NCBI RefSeq assembly: GCF_023746615.1
Contig: NZ_CP082276.1
Location: 1,550,001-1,614,000 of the forward strand
Length of the DNA stretch: 64,000 nt
DNA from: Grimontia kaedaensis
GTDB taxonomy: Bacteria > Pseudomonadota > Gammaproteobacteria > Enterobacterales > Vibrionaceae
Direction of reading: 5' to 3'
Below the pieces are notes generated by a model. It did not search any database. It was not told the origin of the DNA and was given only the letters and a program-made list of their open reading frames with translations. Shown piece after piece: positions 52,474 through 61,810 of the stretch; positions within the stretch are counted from its first letter, which is position 1; every line of letters starts with the position of its first letter. A program made the translations under genes and the position numbers.

Positions 52474-53217
52474 GTGAGCTTATCGAGCTATCAACGCTAC
52501 CTACTCCCCGTTCTGCTGCTGGTGTTTTGGCAGTGGTCAGCGGCGCTGGTTAACAGCGCCGAATATCCAACGCCTGTTCAGGTCTACAACGCGTTTGTTT
52601 TTGAGCTACTCAATGAGCAGATGCTTTCTCATCTTGGCATCACGCTTTGGCGGGTGTTTCTGAGTTTCATTATTTCCATGGTGCTCGGGGTGATATTTGG
52701 CATCATGATGGGTCGCTTTCCAAGGCTCAATGAGCTGTCGGATCCCTTGTTGATTCTTGCGCTCAATATCCCCGCTCTCGTAACCATATTGCTTTGTTAC
52801 CTGAGTATTGGCTTGGTAGAAACCGCCGCAGTCACCGCCGTTGCGCTAAACAAAATCCCCACAGTCGTCGCGATGATCCGAGAAGGTGCTCGGGTGATTG
52901 ATAATGATTTGATGGATGTCGCCAAGGTTTTCCGCCTCTCCCCGACCAAGCGCTTTTTCAACGTTTTCCTTCCCCAGCTTTACCCATACATCATGGCATC
53001 GGCTCGCACCGGTTTATCGCTGATTTGGAAAATCGTACTGGTCGTTGAGCTGTTGGGTCGCAGCAATGGCGTCGGGTTCAAACTTCACACCATGTTCCAG
53101 TTCTTCGATATCGCCGGCATTCTTGCCTACACCTTTGCCTTCGTCACCGTGATTTTCCTGCTCGAATCTCTGCTTTTCCGCCCTCTCGACAAAGTGATTT
53201 CAAGGGGTCGTGCATGA
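52474..53217 (+). CDS. ABC transporter permease, SsuC/TauC type
   Basis: A 247-residue inner membrane permease with about six helices. The cytoplasmic EAA-type loop is at DVAKVFRLSPTKRFFNVFLPQLYPYI near 149-174, which contacts the ATPase. The gene starts at GTG, 17 bases after the binding-protein gene, and its TGA overlaps the ATPase start by 4 bases. Confidence 0.9.
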   Translation: MSLSSYQRYLLPVLLLVFWQWSAALVNSAEYPTPVQVYNAFVFELLNEQMLSHLGITLWRVFLSFIISMVLGVIFGIMMGRFPRLNELSDPLLILALNIPALVTILLCYLSIGLVETAAVTAVALNKIPTVVAMIREGARVIDNDLMDVAKVFRLSPTKRFFNVFLPQLYPYIMASARTGLSLIWKIVLVVELLGRSNGVGFKLHTMFQFFDIAGILAYTFAFVTVIFLLESLLFRPLDKVISRGRA

Positions 53218-53957
53218 TTTCGATTACGCTGAATATCGACGAAAAAAGCTATGGCTCTGAAACGCCGGTGCTGGGCTCACTGCGTGGTCAAATTAAACCT
53301 GGGAAAATCACCGCGATTGTTGGCCCTTCTGGTTGTGGTAAATCTACTTTACTCAACATGATTGCGGGGTTGGAAAACTCACAAAAAGGAGAGATCGGCT
53401 TTTCTAATGTATCCGAAGAAAAACCGAGGGTGGGTTACATTTTCCAATCGCCGAGGTTGATGCCTTGGCTCACTGCCGAGGAAAACCTTGAACTGATAGC
53501 TGGGAAGAACAATCCCGCCATTCAGGAAACGCTCAGTGCCATGGGGATTCTTGATAAGTTGGATAGCTATCCTGCTCAGCTTTCAGGTGGCATGCAGCGT
53601 CGAGTCAGTATTGCCCGGGCATTCGTTTATGACCCAGAACTACTGCTGCTAGACGAGCCTTTTACCTCGCTTGATGCCCCAACAGCCGATCAACTTAGGC
53701 TACAACTTATTGCGCTTTGGCAGCGCCAACAATCGACTATGGTGTTTGTCACCCACGATCTTCGTGAAGCAATTTCACTGGCAGATGAAATCTGGTTTTT
53801 AAGCCGCCCTCCCACGGAGGTCATTCATACCCTTTCCATCAGCCAACCACCGAAAAGGCTATTGAGTGACATACAAGGGATTCAGGAAATTGACCGCATT
53901 GCGTCATCACTATTACAGCAGCACCCCAAATTACTCAGTGGTATCGCACACCACTAG
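53214..53957 (+). CDS. ABC transporter ATP-binding protein, SsuB/TauB type
   Basis: A 247-residue ATPase: Walker A GPSGCGKST near 37-45, Q loop FQSPRLMPW near 77-85, signature LSGGMQRR near 126-133, Walker B LLLLDEPFTSLDAP near 146-159 and H loop VTHD. It powers the import system with the two preceding genes. Start overlaps the permease stop (ATGA). Confidence 0.92.
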   Translation: MISITLNIDEKSYGSETPVLGSLRGQIKPGKITAIVGPSGCGKSTLLNMIAGLENSQKGEIGFSNVSEEKPRVGYIFQSPRLMPWLTAEENLELIAGKNNPAIQETLSAMGILDKLDSYPAQLSGGMQRRVSIARAFVYDPELLLLDEPFTSLDAPTADQLRLQLIALWQRQQSTMVFVTHDLREAISLADEIWFLSRPPTEVIHTLSISQPPKRLLSDIQGIQEIDRIASSLLQQHPKLLSGIAHH

Positions 53958-54057
53958 GAGCTGTAGACCTTTGGTGATGATTTTTGCAGCCCCTAGCGCC
54001 ACGCCACTTAGATTGAGATATACTGCATTCCTTTCTCATTGCCCGGTGGAAATCAAA

Positions 54058-54453
54058 ATGGCAAAGACGCTGACTCAGGAACGCATTGCTGAAATCCTGA
54101 AATTCGACGTAGACCAACGTTACAAATATCTGGTCAAGGAAGTGGTAGAAAACCGAGAAATCTGGATCCTGACCGATGAGCATGGTTGTGTGATGCTCAA
54201 CACCGAAGACGAAGATTGTGTGCCAGTATGGCCGAATGAAGAATTCGCACAAGAATGGGCAACCGGCGAGTGGGAACATTGTAAACCAGAGCCAATCGGG
54301 CTGAATAAATGGCATAGCCGCTGGACCAATGGCCTTTTGGACGATGAGCTTTCTATCGTGGCTTTCCCAAATACCGATCTGGAAGGTGTAGTGCTGTTCC
54401 CAGATGAGTTTGATTTCGACCTGACCAACCAGGCGAAAAAGCAAAAGCGTTAA
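54058..54453 (+). CDS. DUF2750 family protein
   Basis: A 131-residue soluble protein with the DUF2750 layout: RYKYLVKEVVENREIWILTD near 21-40, VPVWPNEEFAQEWA near 54-67 and LVEVVLFPDEF-type end (LEGVVLFPDEFDFDL). The family is of unknown function. The ATG at 54058 (MAKTLTQE) is the natural start; the frame is open far upstream only because of overlap with the ABC ATPase region. A strong terminator follows. Confidence 0.85.
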   Translation: MAKTLTQERIAEILKFDVDQRYKYLVKEVVENREIWILTDEHGCVMLNTEDEDCVPVWPNEEFAQEWATGEWEHCKPEPIGLNKWHSRWTNGLLDDELSIVAFPNTDLEGVVLFPDEFDFDLTNQAKKQKR

Positions 54454-54469
54454 TAAAACTTCTGACTTG

Positions 54470-54498
54470 AAAAGAGCGGGCAATGCCCGCTCTTTTTT
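54470..54498. terminator. Bidirectional Rho-independent terminator
   Basis: AAAAGAGCGGGC pairs with GCCCGCTCTTTT around an AAT loop. A nearly identical hairpin occurs at 58416. It separates converging DUF2750 and flippase genes. Confidence 0.92.
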
Positions 54499-54573
54499 AG
54501 CAATCACTCTGACCTTGTTTTCGTAAACTACGCTTAGTGTTTATCACGAATACGTTCACTGAACAGGCTAGCT

Positions 54574-56007
54574 TTAATGAACCAAGCCTCTTTTCAACCG
54601 CATTTTAATCAACCATTTTGTACCATCACCTACGATGTTGGACTTGAGATATAACGCCATGGTTATCACAACAACCGGGAGCGTAACGAAAAGAGTTGGA
54701 AGGTCAATTAACCAGTCATTCAAGACGCTATTGAGTGTGAGCATAAGTACTGAAATACCCGCACAGATAAGCCACTTGCTATGTTTGTAGGGAAGCGTCT
54801 GCTTTCGTTGACTGACCATGTAGAAAAGAACCAATCGCAGTGTGTAGGCGCTGAAGAGTACTGCAAGAATTCCAACTACCCCCCATTGTGGCGTAAGCAA
54901 CATATAGCCGATCATCGCTACCAAAGCGCAGCTTGCTTGTATCCACATTTGAGCTTGGCTAGAGTCACCGCTATAGCAGCCTAAATTAATGTAATCCCCC
55001 GCATTCTTGATCATCGCGATACCCAGTAAAAATATGACTAAGGTACTCGAACCTTTGTAGCTTTCGGGTAACAACCAGTCAATTGCAACGGGAGCAGTCA
55101 GCATAATCAAGGTTCCCAAGATAATGCCAAGGTTGACACCAAGCATCGTCTTATCAGCACATTGTCGCTTACCATCGGACTGCTGCAGCATTGGGATTCG
55201 GTTAGGAAACCACCAAAGCGCATAGGGTTGCATTAGCAAACCTAAGATCAGAGTAAACTTCGCCGCAACCGCGTAAACAGCCAACTGCTCCACACCAACA
55301 CCATGGGCAAGGAACCATCGGTCAGCACCTTGAATAAGATAAATAGAGACGGTTCCAATTAGCACTGGAGCCCCAAAAGAAAGGAGCATTTTGGAATCTG
55401 CGAGATGACCAAATTGCCCCATCTGTTTGCTTTGATAACCCACCAAGCAAAGGGTCAAAAAGACACTCGAAATGGCACTGGAGATCAGTATCCCATCTAT
55501 TCCATAACCCGCTTCAAGCAAAGTAATAGTCAGACCAGCTTGTAAAGTGGCTTTGATGACATTGAGATAGCAAAAACGCTTAGCAAGTGCTTGCATGCGC
55601 ATCAAAGTGAGGGGGATGGCAATAACGCCATCGAGCATAGTGGGGATCAACAATAGCGCAATCTGATACCATTTAAACTCTATCGGCATCAGAGTGAGCA
55701 ACCACGGTGTACTCGTCAGGATGATAACGCCACAGAGCAGACAAATAATGACACTGAGCGAAAAGCAGTTTGAAACCAATTGAGTACGTCGCTCCCCCTC
55801 TGCAGTTCCCACATAGCGATACATAGCATCAACTATCCCAAAACTGAATAAGATAGTGCCAACATCTGCCAGCAAGACCAATGACTCCAACGAGCCATAT
55901 TCCACCAACGACAATTTATGCGTCAGATAGGGCAACATTAATAATGAAATCCCCTTCATCATGACGATGCCGATGGCGTAATAGAAAGATTGTGTCATCC
56001 AAGCCAT
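54574..56007 (-). CDS. Polysaccharide flippase (Wzx/MATE-like MVF superfamily)
   Basis: A 477-residue protein with 12-14 membrane helices, opening with FYYAIGIVMMKGISLLMLPYLTHKLSLVEYG near 8-38, the classic start of O-antigen and exopolysaccharide flippases. It moves lipid-linked oligosaccharides across the inner membrane. It lies 6 bases after a family 2 glycosyltransferase in the same direction, and a family 4 glycosyltransferase diverges nearby, so a small glycan locus is likely. Confidence 0.87.
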   Translation of the reverse strand: MAWMTQSFYYAIGIVMMKGISLLMLPYLTHKLSLVEYGSLESLVLLADVGTILFSFGIVDAMYRYVGTAEGERRTQLVSNCFSLSVIICLLCGVIILTSTPWLLTLMPIEFKWYQIALLLIPTMLDGVIAIPLTLMRMQALAKRFCYLNVIKATLQAGLTITLLEAGYGIDGILISSAISSVFLTLCLVGYQSKQMGQFGHLADSKMLLSFGAPVLIGTVSIYLIQGADRWFLAHGVGVEQLAVYAVAAKFTLILGLLMQPYALWWFPNRIPMLQQSDGKRQCADKTMLGVNLGIILGTLIMLTAPVAIDWLLPESYKGSSTLVIFLLGIAMIKNAGDYINLGCYSGDSSQAQMWIQASCALVAMIGYMLLTPQWGVVGILAVLFSAYTLRLVLFYMVSQRKQTLPYKHSKWLICAGISVLMLTLNSVLNDWLIDLPTLFVTLPVVVITMALYLKSNIVGDGTKWLIKMRLKRGLVH

Positions 56008-56013
56008 AGCAAT

Positions 56014-56940
56014 TTACCAAGCCAATTTGAGTGCACTTCGACAATCGCCCAACAGGCTACGAACCCTGCGTCTATGCATATCAAGGCGAAGTGAGTTCAG
56101 TCCATGCCAGATGGCTTTGGCGTACTGTTGCCTGCTGCGATAGTAGTCCGCATAGCCTTCGAGCAAGAACGCTTTGCCTTTTGGCAGTGCTTGGGGTGAA
56201 ATCTGTTTGTGGAGATGTTTGCAACAATATTGGTCAAATATTCGCTCTACATGCTGCAAATTACTCAGTTTTCTTTCTTGAGTTTGCGTTAATGAACTTT
56301 GCCGCATCAGGTAAGCAGTTTGCACCGAGTTGAGCACACCAATAGGGTGCTGTTCGCAAACTCTGAGCCACAAATCCCAGTCTTCACCATAGCTCAACGT
56401 ATCATTGAACCAAATCGGCTCTGTAAGCTGATGTCGGCTAAGCATCACGGTTGATGTGCCAATGATGTTATTGATAAGAATCGTCTCAAGCGCTTTTTCA
56501 ATACGCAGACCTTGTTGGCTGTCATCTTGATAATGGCCCCAGTAAGCAAAGCAGTCGATAATAGGTTCGAGTGCTTCATCCAAGTGTTCGTAGTTAGTGA
56601 AGCTCAATGCGATATCTGGATAACGTTTGTGTAAGTTCAGTTGAAGTGACAATTTGTCGGGGTGCCAAAAGTCATCAGCGTCGAGGAAGGCAATGTAGTC
56701 GCCCGTAGCATGCTGAATACCTATGTTGCGTGCTTTGGCCGCGCCTCCAACGGCAGTGTGAAACACACGTATCCGGCTGTCTGTCATAGTGTTTAAGTAC
56801 TTATCCGTACCGTCGCTACTGTTGTCGTTAATAATCAGCAGCTCGAGGTTCTTGTGGGTCTGGTTGAGTACGCTTTGCGTCGCTGTAGGTAAAAAAGGCA
56901 AACAGTTGTAAGAGGGAGTAATCACTGAAATCTTGTCCAT
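56014..56940 (-). CDS. Family 2 glycosyltransferase
   Basis: A 308-residue GT-A transferase. SVITPSYNCLPFLPTATQSV near 5-24 is the donor-binding start, IINDNSSDGTDKYL near 36-49, and the metal-binding AFLDADDFW (DxDD) near 89-97. YGEDWDLWLRVCE near 196-208 is the acceptor-side ED motif. AGGAG lies 8 bases before the ATG. It is upstream of the flippase in the same operon. Confidence 0.9.
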   Translation of the reverse strand: MDKISVITPSYNCLPFLPTATQSVLNQTHKNLELLIINDNSSDGTDKYLNTMTDSRIRVFHTAVGGAAKARNIGIQHATGDYIAFLDADDFWHPDKLSLQLNLHKRYPDIALSFTNYEHLDEALEPIIDCFAYWGHYQDDSQQGLRIEKALETILINNIIGTSTVMLSRHQLTEPIWFNDTLSYGEDWDLWLRVCEQHPIGVLNSVQTAYLMRQSSLTQTQERKLSNLQHVERIFDQYCCKHLHKQISPQALPKGKAFLLEGYADYYRSRQQYAKAIWHGLNSLRLDMHRRRVRSLLGDCRSALKLAW

Positions 56941-57212
56941 TGTGTGCTCCTGATGCCAAACGAAAAACCGACATTTGCACAGAGCATGCCATTAATTTAA
57001 AGCATTGATATAATTAAAATTAATTCAAAAAAGCACCTCAGCGGACCGAAAAGTTTCATTTTGAGTGTCAATATACGAAAAACATATTTCTCTCAGAGTG
57101 TTGTTAACCTCTCTAAGTGCTAACCAATTAATAAATAAAACTAATTTTAGTTGGCATTTTATTTGCTGATACATAAATACACAGGAAAAAATTGCAGACC
57201 GAGTGCGTTCCA
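56941..57212. promoter_or_regulatory. AT-rich divergent promoter region of the glycan cluster
   Basis: About 270 bases between the divergent glycosyltransferase genes, strongly AT-rich from 56995 on with several A/T runs. No specific operator was identified. The minus-strand frame at 57025-57237 is not supported as a gene. Confidence 0.35.
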
Positions 57213-58355
57213 ATGAAAAAAGTGGCCTTTGTTGCACCTACTTACCCTGTCCTAAGTGAAACGTTCATTCAAACCGAAGTAGATTCAATTAAAGCGTGTG
57301 GTCATGAGGTGATGGTGCTTGCCTTTGACATCAACAAAAGCGAGCAAAGTTTCAGCTACGATTTAGCAAAAATTGGGCAGAATGTTGACTGGACACTATT
57401 GCGTAAAGTCTCTCCACGAGGGTTTAGACAAGCAATGAATTTCGTCTACAACCAAGCTGGTTTACCCAAGCGCTCTTTGTTCTACCATGGCCTGAAACTG
57501 GCACTGCAGTTGTCAGCGAACAAGGTTGAACATGTTCACGCTCATTTTGCTCAGCATACCGCTGCGCATGCCGTTGTTGCAGCAAAACTGCTCAATATCA
57601 GTTGTTCATTTGTAGCGCATGGGCACGATGTGTATGAAGCAGCATTTGATATCAAGAGTAAAATCGAAGCGAGTGACTTTGTTGTTGCCGTTTGCCAGGA
57701 CATGCTCGATGAGTTCGATAATCTAGCAAGTGGTAACGTCAAATTACTCCACTGTGGTGTCAAAACAGACAAATTTTTCCTTCGCGATAAGCAGCCTTCA
57801 TCTCGACTACGCCTCGTGTTCTTGGGGCGTTTGGTTGAGCAAAAAGGTGTGAATTACCTCATAGAAGCCTTGGCGTCTATGAAAGACAACATTGAGTTTC
57901 AGCTCGATATTGTGGGAACTGGCGATATGCAAGAAACTTTGGCCAATCAAGTTAGCGAGCAAGGCCTTTCCGAGCAAATAACCTTTCTCGGCGCGAAGCC
58001 CCACCAATGGGTTAAAGAACACCTTGCCGATTACGATTGCTTAGTTGCACCATTCTGTTTTTCACAAACAGGTTGTGTTGATACTGGTCCACTGGTTCTC
58101 AAAGAAGCCATGGCAGTAGGTACCCCCGTTATTACAACCAATATCATGGGCTGCAAAGAAATCGTGACGCCAGATACGGGTTACCTTGTGAGTGAGAAGA
58201 ACGTAAAACAGTTGGCATTGAGTTTGGCGCAATTTGCTCAGCTTACGTTTAACGAGCGAGTCGAAATGGGTCAGCGGGCCCATGAAAGAGTCCTAAATAG
58301 CTTTAATGCTTATGTGCAAGCACAGCGATTGTCGGGCTGGATTGAAGGGGCTTAG
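57213..58355 (+). CDS. Family 4 glycosyltransferase (colanic-acid WcaL/AmsK-like)
   Basis: A 380-residue GT-B enzyme. FVAPTYPVLSETFIQTEVDS near 6-25 is the N-terminal motif of the WcaL/AmsK/Kdt-like group, HAHFAQHTAAHAVVAAKLL is near 108, and FLGRLVEQKGVNYLIEAL near 203-220 opens the donor domain. The EX7E motif appears as KEAMAVGTPVITTNIMGCKE. It adds a sugar to a lipid-linked oligosaccharide on the cytosolic side. The ATG at 57213 is preferred over an upstream TTG because the motif starts right after it. Confidence 0.88.
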   Translation: MKKVAFVAPTYPVLSETFIQTEVDSIKACGHEVMVLAFDINKSEQSFSYDLAKIGQNVDWTLLRKVSPRGFRQAMNFVYNQAGLPKRSLFYHGLKLALQLSANKVEHVHAHFAQHTAAHAVVAAKLLNISCSFVAHGHDVYEAAFDIKSKIEASDFVVAVCQDMLDEFDNLASGNVKLLHCGVKTDKFFLRDKQPSSRLRLVFLGRLVEQKGVNYLIEALASMKDNIEFQLDIVGTGDMQETLANQVSEQGLSEQITFLGAKPHQWVKEHLADYDCLVAPFCFSQTGCVDTGPLVLKEAMAVGTPVITTNIMGCKEIVTPDTGYLVSEKNVKQLALSLAQFAQLTFNERVEMGQRAHERVLNSFNAYVQAQRLSGWIEGA

Positions 58356-58415
58356 ATTTAATCCAAACCGTGAGATGAAAAAGTAAAAGCACTAAGCAAA
58401 AACCGATATTGAAAA

Positions 58416-58434
58416 GAGCGGGCAATGCCCGCTC
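58416..58434 (-). terminator. Rho-independent terminator of the hydroquinone-reductase operon
   Basis: GAGCGGGC pairs with GCCCGCTC around a 3-nt loop. On the minus strand four T residues follow. The stem sequence equals that of the terminator at 54470. Confidence 0.8.
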
Positions 58435-58473
58435 ATTTATTTACACCTCTATTTTTGCAGATCTGCAAATTTA

Positions 58474-59640
58474 TCAGCTCAATTTCACTGGCTTCACATG
58501 GGTGTGATCCGCCAACACATTGATGGCTGATGCTTTAAATAACGGATTTGCATCCAGTTCTTCAAACAGCCATTTGCAGCTGAATACCATCTTAATGGCA
58601 TGCACTTCCGGCACTTTGCGAATTCCACTGGCAATGTCTGCCCAATCGATGGCATTCACGTAAGCCAGCGCATCTTCATCCAACGTCGGCAGGGTTTTCG
58701 GATAACCCTTCTCGATGTAAAGACCCGTTAACCATATCCAGTAACGTTGCCATAGTTCAGCCAACAAAGGACGATAACCATTCCCTTCTGCCAACACACG
58801 CTTGGTGATGTCTGCCAACGCCTGGAAGCTTGTAACGGCATGAAGCGTTGTCAACGCAGGTTCATACAGGTATAAACCGATCGCCCTGTCGCCAATTTCA
58901 CGCATCTTCAGCTCGATGTTTTCTTCAGTAATAAAGAACTCATCTGCTACCGAAATATCATGAAGCACGGTATCTGAGCAGAGCATCTCGCAGATTTGCA
59001 AGCTACCACCGAAACGGGTGATTTCAGGTTTGGCAGCATGCACTTTCAGCCATTGCTCTTCTGCAGTAATAGACTGTGCTGACATATCAATGCGTGGCGG
59101 CAGCATGCGCTTGTACATATCCTCAAAACGGATCGCCCAGTACGCCAAGGCATCTGCAATCAACCCTTTGTCGCCATGCATAATGGCAAAACTCAAACGG
59201 ATCATCGGATGAAACAGACCCATTGGCAGCGCGTATTGCAGTTTTTCAAGTACGCCCATCAGATACGCCGTTTGGTCGTTCGCTGCTTCCTGCCCTTCGA
59301 AGAAAAGGCGTTGGAAATCGGCAAGGTATTCCGCTTTACCCAGGTATTCCGTCCAATTCTCTTCGGTCACGACACCGGTATCGCGCAGGTGAAGGTCTTC
59401 TTCAATACGTGCACGGTAACGTGGCCAGCTGCTGCGAAATGCTTTGATTTCATTATCCGTCGCGCCTAACCCCTGCAGCGACATAATCGTCATTGGGTAA
59501 TGGTTCGACATACCGCCTTTGGTAACACCACCAAGGTTCGGGTGGAATGCGCTGTCGCGCTGCATTTCGTCATTGACCAACGCAGACATTTCTGTTGCCG
59601 CGTTAAAGCGTCTTTCTTTGTTTTTGGTTGAGAACAACAT
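58474..59640 (-). CDS. Questin oxidase-like protein (DUF4243)
   Basis: A 388-residue protein of the questin-oxidase-like (DUF4243) family: HPNLGGVTKGGMSNHYPM near 38-55, then LPMGLFHPMIRLSFAIMHGD near 139-158, with several conserved His residues that could bind metal. The fungal relative opens an anthraquinone ring by Baeyer-Villiger-type oxidation; bacterial members are not characterised. AAGGAGG lies before the ATG. It is the last gene of an operon with two glutathionyl-hydroquinone reductases, which supports a role in quinone or aromatic compound turnover. Confidence 0.8.
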   Translation of the reverse strand: MLFSTKNKERRFNAATEMSALVNDEMQRDSAFHPNLGGVTKGGMSNHYPMTIMSLQGLGATDNEIKAFRSSWPRYRARIEEDLHLRDTGVVTEENWTEYLGKAEYLADFQRLFFEGQEAANDQTAYLMGVLEKLQYALPMGLFHPMIRLSFAIMHGDKGLIADALAYWAIRFEDMYKRMLPPRIDMSAQSITAEEQWLKVHAAKPEITRFGGSLQICEMLCSDTVLHDISVADEFFITEENIELKMREIGDRAIGLYLYEPALTTLHAVTSFQALADITKRVLAEGNGYRPLLAELWQRYWIWLTGLYIEKGYPKTLPTLDEDALAYVNAIDWADIASGIRKVPEVHAIKMVFSCKWLFEELDANPLFKASAINVLADHTHVKPVKLS

Positions 59641-59672
59641 AGTGAATCCTCCTTGCGTTGATTGCTGTTGGT

Positions 59673-60650
59673 TTAATCTAGAAAGCTCACGTATGGCGCA
59701 ACGGGCACAATGCCGTGCGGATTTCTGAGTGGACTTTTCGAGTTATAGCCACGGCGATAAACATCCAAATCTATGGTGTCTTTCACGCCAGGCTGCTGAA
59801 CCAGTGTTTTCAAATACGCTGAGATATTTGGGTAATCCCGCAGTGCTTTCAGGTTGCACTTGAAGGCGGTGAAGTAACCCACATCAAAGCGCACCAGTGT
59901 CGGTAGCAATCGCCAGTCTGCTTCGGTAATGGCATCACCCAGCAAGAACGCTTGCTTACCAAGACGCCCTTCAATCTCTTCAAGTGATGCAAACAACGCA
60001 GTAACTGCCTCGTCATACGCATCCTGCGTTCGAGCAAACCCGGATTTGTACACGCCATTGTTGACCGTGTTGAAAATCCAGTCGTTGGTGTCATCAATCT
60101 CTTTAGCCAACGCTTCCGGATAGAAGTCCTGCGTATCACCGGTAATCTCGTTAAACGCACTGTTGAACATGCGGATAATTTCTGACGATTCATTGCTCAC
60201 AATGGTTTGGGTCTTTTTATCCCAAAGCACGGGCACCGTGACTCTGCCGGTAAAATCAGGATTCGACTTCACATACAACTGGTGCATCGCTTCAAGCCCG
60301 AGCAAATTGTCGGTAAAGCGTTCCTCGGTGTTATCGAACACCCATCCTTGCTCGGTGCGAAGCGGTGCCACCAGCGACAAACCCACCACGTTTTCCAGTC
60401 CTTTGACCTTGCGGTAAATCAGGGTGCGATGCGCCCATGGACAGTTCAGTGCTGCAAACAAGTGATATCGACCTGCTTCGGCTTGAAAACCAGCTTCACC
60501 ACTTGACCCGGCTTCCCCCGTTGCGGTGACCCAATTGCGGAACTTAGCCACGCCGCGAACGAAACGTCCATTTGCTTCTGAATACTGTTTTTCTTCCCAC
60601 TCTCGCAGTTGGTCATCGTTGAGCCAACGGCCTTCAATTAACTTGCCCAT
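59673..60650 (-). CDS. Glutathionyl-hydroquinone reductase, copy 1 (YqjG/PcpF type)
   Basis: A 325-residue Xi-class glutathione transferase. The catalytic Cys70 lies in the family motif NCPWAHRTLI, with PVLWDKK and SNESSEIIRM near 148-158 binding glutathione. The C-terminal helical domain has the usual ADWRLLPTLVRFD. These enzymes remove glutathione from glutathionyl-hydroquinones, returning free hydroquinone. It has a strong AAGGAGG. It lies 11 bases after copy 2 and 32 bases before the questin-oxidase-like gene in one operon. Confidence 0.93.
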   Translation of the reverse strand: MGKLIEGRWLNDDQLREWEEKQYSEANGRFVRGVAKFRNWVTATGEAGSSGEAGFQAEAGRYHLFAALNCPWAHRTLIYRKVKGLENVVGLSLVAPLRTEQGWVFDNTEERFTDNLLGLEAMHQLYVKSNPDFTGRVTVPVLWDKKTQTIVSNESSEIIRMFNSAFNEITGDTQDFYPEALAKEIDDTNDWIFNTVNNGVYKSGFARTQDAYDEAVTALFASLEEIEGRLGKQAFLLGDAITEADWRLLPTLVRFDVGYFTAFKCNLKALRDYPNISAYLKTLVQQPGVKDTIDLDVYRRGYNSKSPLRNPHGIVPVAPYVSFLD

Positions 60651-60661
60651 CTCTAACCTCC

Positions 60662-61651
60662 TTACTGCGCAGCGCCGACGTTTTCACGTCCGTGCGGTGC
60701 ATCGAAATCCAACGCCGGGCCAATCGGCACAATGCGGGTTGGGTTGACCGTTTCATGGCTGACGTAATAGTGCGCCTTGATATGGTCGATATTTACTGTC
60801 TCTGCGATACCCGCGAACTGATAGAGCTCACGAAGGTAGCCTGACAGGTTTGTGTATTCACTGATCCGGCGACGGCTGCACTTGAAGTGTCCGACATAAA
60901 CAGCATCGAATCGGATAAGTGTGGTGAACAAACGCCAGTCTGCTTCAGTAAGCTGCCCACCCACGAGGTAGCGATTGGTCGCCAGATGCGCTTCCAGTTT
61001 GTCCAGTGCACTGAATACGTCTTCCACTGCTTCATCGTAAGCCTCCTGCGTGGTCGCAAACCCAGCGCGATACACACCGTTATTAATGTTCGGGTAGACA
61101 AAATCGTTCATCTCATCGATGGTTTCCCGCAGTGCTTCTGGGTAGTAATCACCCGGAAGCGCGCCGACGTCATCAAATGCACTGTTGAGCATACGAATGA
61201 TTTCTGAAGACTCATTGCTCACTATGGTTCCGGTCTTCTTATCCCAAAGCACTGGCACCGTGACACGCCCGGTGTAATCCGGTAATGCGCTCGTATACAC
61301 CTGGTGCAAATAGGTCGCGCCGTAAATCGCGTCTTCGACCACATCATCACCCGGCAGGAAGGTCCATCCGTCATCACCCATAAAGCCATTGACCACCGAA
61401 ATGGAAATCATCGCTTCCAGCCCTTTCAGCTTTCTGAAAATCAGTGTGCGATGCGCCCAAGGGCACGCCAGTGAAACATAAAGGTGATAACGACCCGGCT
61501 CTGCTTCAAAGCCGCCTTCGCCTGTTGGCCCTGCCGAACCATCTTTCGTGATCCAGTTTCGAAAGCTCGGCGCCTTTCGTGTAAAGCGTCCGTTTGTTTT
61601 GCTGGTGTCATACCAATCGGTGCGCCAAACACCATCTACCAATAAGCCCAT
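60662..61651 (-). CDS. Glutathionyl-hydroquinone reductase, copy 2
   Basis: A 329-residue Xi-class glutathione transferase when started at MGLLVDGVW, which has GGAGG 8 bases upstream; the frame is open 14 codons further. The catalytic Cys63 is in ACPWAHRTLIFRKLKGLE. It shares about half of its residues with copy 1 by eye and has the same domain layout, so the pair is an old tandem duplication rather than a recent one. It is the first gene of the operon. Confidence 0.93.
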   Translation of the reverse strand: MGLLVDGVWRTDWYDTSKTNGRFTRKAPSFRNWITKDGSAGPTGEGGFEAEPGRYHLYVSLACPWAHRTLIFRKLKGLEAMISISVVNGFMGDDGWTFLPGDDVVEDAIYGATYLHQVYTSALPDYTGRVTVPVLWDKKTGTIVSNESSEIIRMLNSAFDDVGALPGDYYPEALRETIDEMNDFVYPNINNGVYRAGFATTQEAYDEAVEDVFSALDKLEAHLATNRYLVGGQLTEADWRLFTTLIRFDAVYVGHFKCSRRRISEYTNLSGYLRELYQFAGIAETVNIDHIKAHYYVSHETVNPTRIVPIGPALDFDAPHGRENVGAAQ

Positions 61652-61810
61652 TGCCGTGCCTCCAAGCTGTGTAATTTGCTGATGGGCTAACAATAGGTGT
61701 TATTAAGTTGAGGAAAAACAGTATTAAGATGAAATGATTGTTCTCCAATGGAGAACGAAAAGACATATTCAGCCCACCGAAGCAGGCTGAAAGAAGAAAG
61801 ATAGGGAGGG

